Source: an uncultured Bacteroidales bacterium (GTDB taxonomy: Bacteria > Bacteroidota > Bacteroidia > Bacteroidales > UBA932). Taken from it: DNA of 64,000 nucleotides. Positions 51,399 through 58,362 of this stretch are shown piece by piece. The stretch spans positions 19,861 through 83,860 of the forward strand of contig CAJODQ010000002.1 of the NCBI GenBank assembly GCA_905233345.1, in the 5' to 3' direction. The translations under genes and the position numbers were made by a program. Within the stretch, counting starts at the first letter, position 1, and every line of letters begins with the position of its first letter. Under the pieces are notes generated by a model. That model did no database searches. It saw nothing but the letters and a program-made list of their open reading frames with translations, and was not told the origin of the DNA.

Positions 51399-52589
51399 TT
51401 ATTTACCGGTATACTCCCCGGCAAAAAGGACGGAGCCGGTGGTCGACTCGACAATCAGGTAAAGGAAGGGCTTGTCGGCGTGGAATTCATAGACGGGCGG
51501 CTGGACAGCGACAGCCGTGGCGAGGGCCACGCCCGCAGTGGTCACCGCAGCGGCTTCGGAACCCTTTTCATCGACCTTGATGATGGCATCCTGCTGCACG
51601 AAATCGAGATAGTCGGCAAAAAGCGACATGGACTTGAAATTGGCGCCCGGCTTGAAAGACCGGGCCATGCCCATATTCGTGAGGATGTCGTTGAGCCGAA
51701 TGTGATACTTGGTCTCAAAGCGCGGCAGCCAGAGGTTGACTTTCACGTAGTCCATGCGTTTGCGCAGCGTCTGCCAGCTTTCCGCGTCAAGGGCGGCCAG
51801 CACGTCGGCGGTAGTACGGCCTTCCTGCGGCAGCACCGCGATCATCTGGAAGGAACTGTTGCCGTACGGCAGCCGCACCATCTTGAAATCGTCGTTGGCA
51901 CTGTAGTAGAATTTGCGCTCCTGCTCCATCATTTTCACCTGCTTCTCGCTGCCGTCAGCCCGATGGAACGGACGGTCTTCGGTTGCGCGCTCATTGAACT
52001 TGTCGGCCCAGGTCCCCTTGAAATAGATGGCGTTGAGCAGGTAGGCAAAGATGGCGGGGTCAACCTTGTCAATAACCGAAGGGATCAGGCCATGCGTCTG
52101 TTTGCTGCACCAGCCGTTGATGGCCTTGGTCGAAGCCTCTTCCGCCTGGAAATCCAGGTTTCGGACTTCGGCGTCGTAGTATTTTTCCACCTGTTTCTTA
52201 TAGGATTTCAGGAGGGGGTACGGGGCGTTCACGAAGACGGCGTTGCCGATGGATAACTGGGTCGCCGGATCGAGCTTCGGCAGCAGCCGGAGCATCAAGC
52301 GGTTATAGTCATTGATGGCTTCCAGTTCGCCGGCCTCGAAGCCCAGCGTACGGGCGATCTCCGCGGCCGTTTCCTTCTGCGCACCATTGAGGATGACACC
52401 GAGCAGGAATTGGAGGCTCATCGGCGAGACGAACCAGTCTCCTTCCTCGATCTTGTCGATCTGTTGGAGAAAACGGAAAGAGAAGTCATTGCCGGACTGG
52501 GCCATGGCCTTCTGTTCCGGGCTGAGGGTAAGGTTCTGCGCCGACAGGGTGCCGGCCGTCAGCATCGCAAGCAGGGCAAACTTTTTCAT
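51399..52589 (-). CDS. Serpin-family protease inhibitor, secreted
   Basis: A 396-residue serpin, clearly a paralogue of the one downstream (shared WLPRFETKYHIxLNDILxxMGMxRSF). It has a cleavable signal peptide (ending LSAQN) and no lipobox, so it should be released into the periplasm or exported. Motifs: DWFVSPMSLQFLLGVILNGAQKETAAEI, LLNAIYFKGTWADKF, hinge EKGSEAAAVTT and the reactive loop around GVALATAV, placing a small residue (Ala) near P1. Start at 52589 is set by the signal peptide; the open frame upstream is the translated REP-like repeat. Confidence 0.95.
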   Translation of the reverse strand: MKKFALLAMLTAGTLSAQNLTLSPEQKAMAQSGNDFSFRFLQQIDKIEEGDWFVSPMSLQFLLGVILNGAQKETAAEIARTLGFEAGELEAINDYNRLMLRLLPKLDPATQLSIGNAVFVNAPYPLLKSYKKQVEKYYDAEVRNLDFQAEEASTKAINGWCSKQTHGLIPSVIDKVDPAIFAYLLNAIYFKGTWADKFNERATEDRPFHRADGSEKQVKMMEQERKFYYSANDDFKMVRLPYGNSSFQMIAVLPQEGRTTADVLAALDAESWQTLRKRMDYVKVNLWLPRFETKYHIRLNDILTNMGMARSFKPGANFKSMSLFADYLDFVQQDAIIKVDEKGSEAAAVTTAGVALATAVAVQPPVYEFHADKPFLYLIVESTTGSVLFAGEYTGK

Positions 52590-52642
52590 CGTTCTCGAGT
52601 TTATCGGGTTACGAAAAAGAGTGTTTTGCAAAAAGAAGGCCA

Positions 52643-52669
52643 GATGCCGGATCAAGTCCGGCATGACGG
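52643..52669. repeat. REP-like palindromic repeat, second copy
   Basis: GATGCCGGA, TCAAG, TCCGGCAT, GACGG: the same element as at 43594-43621, with a compensated base-pair change in the stem. It lies between the SIS gene end (52688) and the serpin start (52589), where it could also stop read-through from the salvage operon. Confidence 0.75.
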
Positions 52670-52687
52670 GGTACAAGTCCAATATGG

Positions 52688-53461
52688 CTACACGCCGGCG
52701 ACGCGGCGGCGGTACTCTTTGATGCAGGCGTCGAGACGCTCGTGGGCGGTGGTATCGCCAGGAACGTTGTGCGACGGGTGGATGTAGAGCTTGACGCCAC
52801 GCTGCTCCAGGATCTCGGCGACGGTACCGAGGGTCATCCAGACCGTGGTCACGAAGGCCACCGTCGAGAGCGGGCCGATCTTGTCGAATTCCTTCTCCAT
52901 CTGCACCGAGGCATCCTGCAGCGGACAGCAGGAGTCCACCACGTAATCGGCAAGTTGAAAGAGGTTCTTGCCGCAGGAGTGGCGCGGCACCTTGGCGCCC
53001 GTTTCGCCGGCGGAACCGTAGACAATGACCTTCATGCCCAGGCGCTTCGCCTCAAGGGCCACGTCGATGTTGACGGCGTTGATGCCGGTGTGCGAGAAGA
53101 GCCAGATGCAGTCGCGCTTGTCGAAGTTCCAGCTGCTCATGATGGTTTTGCCGTAGCCTTCGGTGCGCTCCAGGAAGAGGAACTGGTTGATGCCCATCTC
53201 GCCCACGATGTGGGTGAAGAAGGTGAGCGGAATCTCGCAGAGGGGATGGAAGCCCACGAAACCGCCGATGCGGGGATACATTTCCTCGATGGGCAGGTTG
53301 GCGTGGCCGCAGCCGAAGGTGTGGACCCAGCGGCCTGCTTCGATGGTATCGGCCATCACTTCGGCCACCTTGCGGATGTTTTCCATCTGCGTCGCTTCAA
53401 TCTTGTCCATCACGGCGATGGCATTCTTTTTCCATTCTTTGGCGTAATTCTGTGTAATCAT
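52688..53461 (-). CDS. SIS-domain sugar isomerase-like protein
   Basis: A 257-residue single SIS-domain protein, similar in outline to the UPF0309 group: VHTFGCGHANLPIEEMYPRIGGFVGFHPL, YGKTIMSSWNFDKRDCIWLFSHTGINAVNIDVALEAKRLGMKVI and DYVVDSCCP. SIS domains bind phosphosugars. It lacks the signature of MurNAc-6-phosphate etherase (MurQ), so its reaction is unknown. Its place as last gene of the tsaE-namZ-GH18-ROK-MFS-SIS operon suggests an amino-sugar phosphate substrate. Two bases separate it from the MFS gene. Confidence 0.82.
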   Translation of the reverse strand: MITQNYAKEWKKNAIAVMDKIEATQMENIRKVAEVMADTIEAGRWVHTFGCGHANLPIEEMYPRIGGFVGFHPLCEIPLTFFTHIVGEMGINQFLFLERTEGYGKTIMSSWNFDKRDCIWLFSHTGINAVNIDVALEAKRLGMKVIVYGSAGETGAKVPRHSCGKNLFQLADYVVDSCCPLQDASVQMEKEFDKIGPLSTVAFVTTVWMTLGTVAEILEQRGVKLYIHPSHNVPGDTTAHERLDACIKEYRRRVAGV

Positions 53462-53463
53462 GG

Positions 53464-54618
53464 CTATTTATTGTTTTTGTTGACTTGTTGGAGGGCGATG
53501 GGGACGATGACCATCATCGCCACGAGTGCGGTGAAAAGGAGTGCCGGCAGCGTGGCGTAGCGGCCAAGCGTGAAGGCGTTGCCGGTGAGGCGGTTGAAGG
53601 TGAACTGTCCCAGCAGGCCGATGAAGATGGCGATCGACATGGCCGTACCCGAGTTGTTGCGGAAGGCCCCGCCGATGTAATTGAGGATCACCGGATAGGT
53701 GGCGCCCACACCGAAACCGATGAGACCCATGGAGACATAGGCGCCGACAGGTCCGTTGCAGAGCGTGAAGACCACCACGCCCACGAGTGCCACGCTCAGG
53801 TAGAGATAGAGCGTGCCCAGCGCCTTGAGCCGGCGGGTGATGGCGCCCAACGGGAAGCGCCCGGCCATCATGCCAATAGTAAAGACGGTCATGGCCAGGG
53901 TCGCGGTCTGGACATCCATCGGCGTGGTCCGGGTGAAAAACTCCACGGTAAAGCTGCCACTGCAGCCTTCAAAACCGCTTTCGAAGAACAGCACCACAGC
54001 GAAGAGCAGCAGCGCCGGATATTTCAGCAGCCCCAGCGACTGATTAAGCGACACGTTCTCCGAGGGCTTGGCGGCCGGGAAAGCGATGCAGCAATAGAAC
54101 ACGATGAAGAGCGCCATGACGGCGGAAATCGCGTTCAAGGGGATGTTGTAGTTGGGGATGAAATAGTTGAGCAGGGTCCAGAGCAGCGCGCCGATGCAAT
54201 AGAAGGCACCCAGCACGCCGAGGCGGCCGCCCCGCTTGTCATCATCGTAAATGTCAGAGACCACGGCATTGGTCAGGCCGTTCAGGATGCCGCCGCCCAG
54301 CCCGAGGAAGAACATAGCGCCGTGCAGCAGCGGCAGTTGCAGGAAACGCGCCAGCCCCTGCAGACCGGCCAGTGCCAGCACCGAAGCCACGATGAGCAGT
54401 CCCTTGTAGCCGAACTTGTCGACCACAGGGCCGAAGATCACCGTGCCCAAGATGATGCCGATCGACAGGGTGGAAGGCAGGGCATTCGCGCCGTCCCCCA
54501 CCATCGCGCCCAACTTGCCGAGGATCGGGCCCAGCGAGAGCATCGCCACCCCGAAAAAGGCCATCCCTGCACAAGCAGCGGCGAAGACAGCCGAAGTATT
54601 GTATTTCTTAGCAGCCAT
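53464..54618 (-). CDS. Major facilitator superfamily sugar transporter
   Basis: A 384-residue inner-membrane protein with 12 predicted helices. Helix 1-2 region reads VAMLSLGPILGKLGAMVGDGANALPS and the loop after it VVDKFGYKGLLIVAS; helix 4 area FFLGLGGGILNGLTNAVVSDIYDDDKRGGRLG has the conserved acidic/basic loop of FucP/GlcP-like sugar permeases. With a ROK kinase and two secreted glycosidases next to it, it most likely imports a sugar released from peptidoglycan or chitin. Confidence 0.88.
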   Translation of the reverse strand: MAAKKYNTSAVFAAACAGMAFFGVAMLSLGPILGKLGAMVGDGANALPSTLSIGIILGTVIFGPVVDKFGYKGLLIVASVLALAGLQGLARFLQLPLLHGAMFFLGLGGGILNGLTNAVVSDIYDDDKRGGRLGVLGAFYCIGALLWTLLNYFIPNYNIPLNAISAVMALFIVFYCCIAFPAAKPSENVSLNQSLGLLKYPALLLFAVVLFFESGFEGCSGSFTVEFFTRTTPMDVQTATLAMTVFTIGMMAGRFPLGAITRRLKALGTLYLYLSVALVGVVVFTLCNGPVGAYVSMGLIGFGVGATYPVILNYIGGAFRNNSGTAMSIAIFIGLLGQFTFNRLTGNAFTLGRYATLPALLFTALVAMMVIVPIALQQVNKNNK

Positions 54619-54621
54619 ACG

Positions 54622-55533
54622 CTAACGGTTCATTTCCCAAAGACAGAGATACGCAGCCCCCAGCAGGGCAGCGTCGCCCTCCAGCGCCGAAGGGCAGAAT
54701 TTCACATCGCGCATGGCGATGGGCTGGCCCCACTTGCGCGCCTCGCCATAGATGCGGTCGATAAAACGGACGGCCGGGCCGAAGACCCCGCCGCCGAAGA
54801 TCACTTTCTGCGGATTGAAGAGGCTCACCAGGTTGGCGGCGCCCATGCCCCAGAGTTGGATGGCCTTGTCAAGAATCTGCGTGGCGATGGGATCCTTCCC
54901 GTAGTTGGCGAAAACGTCGTAGCTGGTCTTGCTTTCGTCGCCATACAGTTTCTTGGCCTGCAGGCCGATGCCATTGCCTGAGGCGTAGTACTCGAAACAG
55001 CCCATCGGGATAAATTCATCCTTGTAGGGGGCCTCCAGGGCCATCCAGCCTGTGGCACCCACAATGTCGTTCGCGCCGTGGATGATGCGCCCGTCGAGCA
55101 GGATGCCAGCCCCGATGCCCGTACCGACCGCCAGGTAGATAGCGTCGGCACATCCCTGCGCGGCCCCTTTCCACACCTCTCCGAGAATGTAGCAGGTGCG
55201 GTCGCTCGCGATCGAGATACGGATGGACTTGTCGCCCAGGACGGCCCGGAGGTCGTTCTTCAGGGGGTAGTTGTCCCATCCCGGGATGTTGGGTGCCCAG
55301 ACGGTTTCGCGCTTGGAATACACGATGCCCGGCACGCAGATGCCCACAGCTTCCACGGGGAGGTCGGGGCGCTGTGCCCGCAGTGAAACAATCATCTCAG
55401 CCACGAGCACGCCGACGGCCGAGCCGGCAGCCCCTTCGAGCAACCGGTATTCTTTCTTGAGCAGTTTCCCCTTGTCGGAAAACAGGGCGGCGGATACCTT
55501 CGTTCCACCCAGATCTACGCCGATGATAGCCAT
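54622..55533 (-). CDS. ROK family sugar kinase
   Basis: A 303-residue actin-fold kinase. It starts IIGVDLGGTKVSAALFSDKG (ATP phosphate loop) and continues APNIPGWDN, YLAVGTGIGAGILLDGRIIHGANDIVGATGW, with the catalytic Asp expected in the nearby sugar-binding loop. The ROK zinc motif CxCGxxGC is reduced here to MGCFEYYASGNG, so metal binding may be lost. It likely phosphorylates GlcNAc, MurNAc or a related sugar brought in by the adjacent MFS protein. Confidence 0.9.
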   Translation of the reverse strand: MAIIGVDLGGTKVSAALFSDKGKLLKKEYRLLEGAAGSAVGVLVAEMIVSLRAQRPDLPVEAVGICVPGIVYSKRETVWAPNIPGWDNYPLKNDLRAVLGDKSIRISIASDRTCYILGEVWKGAAQGCADAIYLAVGTGIGAGILLDGRIIHGANDIVGATGWMALEAPYKDEFIPMGCFEYYASGNGIGLQAKKLYGDESKTSYDVFANYGKDPIATQILDKAIQLWGMGAANLVSLFNPQKVIFGGGVFGPAVRFIDRIYGEARKWGQPIAMRDVKFCPSALEGDAALLGAAYLCLWEMNR

Positions 55534-55541
55534 AGAGCGAA

Positions 55542-56684
55542 TTATTGGGTCATAACAGCATTCCAGACTGCATGGCGGAGCGTTCCGCGGGAATCATCCT
55601 GGTCGTATTCCCAGAACATCAGGCCCCGCAGGCCCAGCTTGCGGGCCCATTCCCCCTTGATCGCGATGCTTCGCGGGTTGTCGTAGCCGCAGTAGAACTC
55701 GCCATTCATCTTCTCCACGTAGGGGCAGCTGGCCTGCTCGTCCCACTTGTTGCGGCGATACTGGTAGGGATCCAACGTCAATATTTTTTTATAGCTGACA
55801 GCGATCGACTCGGGGTTCCAGGAATGGCGGCCAAAGAAAGGAATACCCAACACGAGTTTGCTGGGCGCGACGCCGGCATTGAGGTAGGCATCGACGGAAC
55901 GTTTGCAATCCTTGTATGCCCGGGGATCATTCAGTGCCGAGTGATGCTTCGGCGCCGCATCCAGCTCGTAGGTCATGATGTTGACATAGTCCACATACGG
56001 GTCCATCGCCTTGATGTCGATGTAACGCCAGCCGACTTGGACGCCGTCCTCATCGGTAACTTTGACCTTGTCGATGCAATAGCCCGCATAGGAAATGATG
56101 TATTTGTCACCAAAAGTTTCGCGCAGCTGCTTGACCAGCAGCACATAATTATCCACGTCGCAGGAAGGATCGCTGGCCGAGCCGCGGCCCGGGTACTCCC
56201 AGTCGAGGTCGATACCATCGAGGTTGTATTTCTGGAGGAAGACCAGACAGGAGTCCGCGAAGGCTTTCCGGTTGGCCTCGCTCTTGCACAGGTTGGAAAA
56301 AATGCCGCCCGTGAAACTCAGGCAAATCTTGATATACGGGTACAGTTTCTTGATGGCGATAACACTTTCAAAGCGGCTGAGCGTACCCTGCAACCTGATC
56401 TTGTAGACGCCGTCCTCCAAATACGGTTCTGCAAAAGCGTAGTTGATGTGGGTGATCGACAGGGCTTCGGGTACCTGGGATCCGTAATAGGTCACATACG
56501 CGGCGACGATGCGGCCGTCTTCGATGCGCTCATGGAGCAGGACCGCCGGCTCGTTAATGGGGGGATCCACTTCCCGCACCGGCTCCGGTTCGGGCTCAGG
56601 CTCCGGTTCGATGGTGTGGCAGGCTACCAGACTGAAGGCCAGCAGCCAAACTGTTATTGCAGCGAGAAAGCGGCTATTCTTCAT
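55542..56684 (-). CDS. Glycoside hydrolase family 18 lipoprotein
   Basis: A 380-residue predicted lipoprotein (VAC, Cys22) with an (Glu-Pro) repeat linker (about 26-35), then a GH18 TIM-barrel. The catalytic motif DGIDLDWEYPG (DxxDxDxE) is intact, along with ICLSFTGGIFSN, VDYVNIMTYELD, LVLGIPFFGRHSW and the final GLMFWEYDQDD. GH18 enzymes cleave beta-1,4 GlcNAc linkages in chitin, N-glycans or peptidoglycan. Overlaps the namZ stop by 11 bases and is followed by the ROK gene. Confidence 0.93.
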   Translation of the reverse strand: MKNSRFLAAITVWLLAFSLVACHTIEPEPEPEPEPVREVDPPINEPAVLLHERIEDGRIVAAYVTYYGSQVPEALSITHINYAFAEPYLEDGVYKIRLQGTLSRFESVIAIKKLYPYIKICLSFTGGIFSNLCKSEANRKAFADSCLVFLQKYNLDGIDLDWEYPGRGSASDPSCDVDNYVLLVKQLRETFGDKYIISYAGYCIDKVKVTDEDGVQVGWRYIDIKAMDPYVDYVNIMTYELDAAPKHHSALNDPRAYKDCKRSVDAYLNAGVAPSKLVLGIPFFGRHSWNPESIAVSYKKILTLDPYQYRRNKWDEQASCPYVEKMNGEFYCGYDNPRSIAIKGEWARKLGLRGLMFWEYDQDDSRGTLRHAVWNAVMTQ

Positions 56685-57870
56685 ACAAAAGGTAGGGCTT
56701 GCGCTGCTCCTTGAAGAAAATAATGTCGTTGGTCCACATGGCCCGGATCTCGTCGGCAGTCGCCCCTTCCATGATCATGCGGCGCACGTAGTCACGGCCG
56801 ATGAGCAATTCGAAGAAGGAGCGGAAGAAATGGCTGCCCAGGTGCAGGTTCTTGTAGGCATCGATGATGTATTCGAGGTTGATGCCGGCGGCAATGACCT
56901 CTTCATCGGACGGACGCTCGCGCAGATCCACGCCGTAGCAGAGCTGGTCGAGCTGCGGCGGCTCCTTGGCACCGTCCACGCTGCGGGGCGTAAAGGTGTA
57001 GCTGTAGCCCTTCATGTTGGGATGGCCATACATCTGGAAGGGGAAATCGGTGCCGCGTCCGAGGCTTACCGGCGTCGCTTCGAAATAGCACAACGAGGGA
57101 TAAAGATAGATCGAACGCATGTTCGGCAGGTTCGGGGACGGTTTGACCGGCAGCACGTAACGCGACTGGTGCGTGTAGTTGCGGCATTTGACGACGGTCA
57201 GGTCACATTTCACATGCTCGGGAAGCCAGCCTTCGCCATTGATCATCAGCGCCAGTTCGCCCAGCGTCATGCCATGGCAGACCGGAATGGGATACCAGCC
57301 CACGCCGGATTTGTATTTCAGGTCGAGAATCGGACCGTCCACCATGAAGCCGATGGGATTGGGCCGGTCGAGCACGATCATCTTCTTGTCGTGCTTGGCG
57401 CAGACATACATCATCTTGCCCATCGTCACGTTGTAGGTATAGAAACGGACGCCGACGTCCTGCAGGTCGAAGATCAGCACGTCGAATTCGGAAATGGCTT
57501 CATCCGAAGGATATCCACCCTTTCCGTCGTAGAGGGAACTGATCGGCACGCCCGTCGGTCCGTCGACCGAATTGCCCACCAGCTCGCCGGCATCCGCCGT
57601 GCCGCGGAAGCCGTGTTCAGGCGAGAAGATCGATACCACATTGACATTGAGGGCGAGCAGGGTGTCGAGTACATGCCGGTTGCCGCTGACCAGGCCGGTC
57701 TGGTTGGAGAGAATGGCAACCCGCTTGCCTTCCAGCAGCGGAAGATAAGCTTCCAGGTCCGTGGCGCCGGGAAGAATTTCGGGCGTGGGCGGATAGACCT
57801 TCAGCGTCGGCTGGGAGTTGCAGGAGGCCAGGGAGACCAAAAGGGCCGTCAGCAGGAGAAGTCGTTTCAT
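56674..57870 (-). CDS. namZ: Exo-beta-N-acetylmuramidase NamZ (DUF1343, GH171), lipoprotein
   Basis: A 398-residue predicted lipoprotein (LASC, Cys17). DUF1343 features: GKRVAILSNQTGLVSGNRHVLDTLLAL, FSPEHGFRGTADAGE, SLYDGKGGYPSDEAISEFDVLIFDLQDVGVRFYTYN, VLDRPNPIGF, PSPNLPNMRSIYLYPSLCYFEATPVSLGRGTDFPFQMYGHP. The family's characterised enzymes release MurNAc from non-reducing ends of peptidoglycan fragments. It lies five bases after tsaE and overlaps the GH18 gene, so the operon couples muramyl release with transport and kinase genes. Confidence 0.93.
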   Translation of the reverse strand: MKRLLLLTALLVSLASCNSQPTLKVYPPTPEILPGATDLEAYLPLLEGKRVAILSNQTGLVSGNRHVLDTLLALNVNVVSIFSPEHGFRGTADAGELVGNSVDGPTGVPISSLYDGKGGYPSDEAISEFDVLIFDLQDVGVRFYTYNVTMGKMMYVCAKHDKKMIVLDRPNPIGFMVDGPILDLKYKSGVGWYPIPVCHGMTLGELALMINGEGWLPEHVKCDLTVVKCRNYTHQSRYVLPVKPSPNLPNMRSIYLYPSLCYFEATPVSLGRGTDFPFQMYGHPNMKGYSYTFTPRSVDGAKEPPQLDQLCYGVDLRERPSDEEVIAAGINLEYIIDAYKNLHLGSHFFRSFFELLIGRDYVRRMIMEGATADEIRAMWTNDIIFFKEQRKPYLLYEE

Positions 57871-57875
57871 ATCGG

Positions 57876-58289
57876 TCAGAATAACAAGGTTCGGGTTTGG
57901 GCGTCTTCCACCTGGATCTGCACCTTGAGCGTATCCTCGGGCAGCAGTTCCTCAACCATTTCAGGCCACTCGATCAGGCAGAGGTCGCCGGAATCGAAAT
58001 ACTCGTACAGCCCGATGTCAAGGGCCTCGGAGAGGCGGTTGATGCGGTAGAAGTCGAAATGATAGACCGGTTCGCCGTTACGGTCGCGATACTCGTTGAC
58101 GATGGTGAAAGTCGGGCTGTTGACCACGTCCTGCACACCCAGTGCCTCACAGACCGCCGTGATGAAAGTGGTCTTGCCAGCGCCCATCGCCCCATAGAAA
58201 GCGATGATGCGCGCATCGCCGATGTGCTGCAAAAAAACTTTCGCTGCCCGGGGCAGGTCAGCCGTACCGTTGATGATGATCTCGGTCAT
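57876..58289 (-). CDS. tsaE: tRNA threonylcarbamoyladenosine biosynthesis ATPase TsaE
   Basis: A 137-residue P-loop ATPase that works with TsaB/TsaD in t6A formation. Walker A is GAMGAGKTTFITAV (about 33-46), followed by the TsaE hallmarks SPTFTIVNEYRDR, YHFDFYRI and LIEWPEMVEELLP. First gene of an operon otherwise devoted to amino-sugar salvage, an odd pairing for a translation gene. A TATCTTTG box (58297-58304) ends seven bases before the ATG, so a leaderless message is expected. Confidence 0.96.
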   Translation of the reverse strand: MTEIIINGTADLPRAAKVFLQHIGDARIIAFYGAMGAGKTTFITAVCEALGVQDVVNSPTFTIVNEYRDRNGEPVYHFDFYRINRLSEALDIGLYEYFDSGDLCLIEWPEMVEELLPEDTLKVQIQVEDAQTRTLLF

Positions 58290-58304
58290 ATCTTTGCAAA
58301 GATA
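58289..58304. promoter_or_regulatory. Palindromic -7 box of the tsaE operon
   Basis: TATCTTTGCAAAGATA (58289-58304) is a perfect 16-base palindrome. Its minus-strand half at 58297-58304 is the -7 box of tsaE; the other half overlaps the start codon. The symmetry could let a regulator cover promoter and start codon together, or be chance built on the box (inference). Confidence 0.5.
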
Positions 58305-58362
58305 ATAATAATCACTATTTGTTGGTATTGCCCCTTCCGTAAAAAACGGTGATCTTTGCCAC

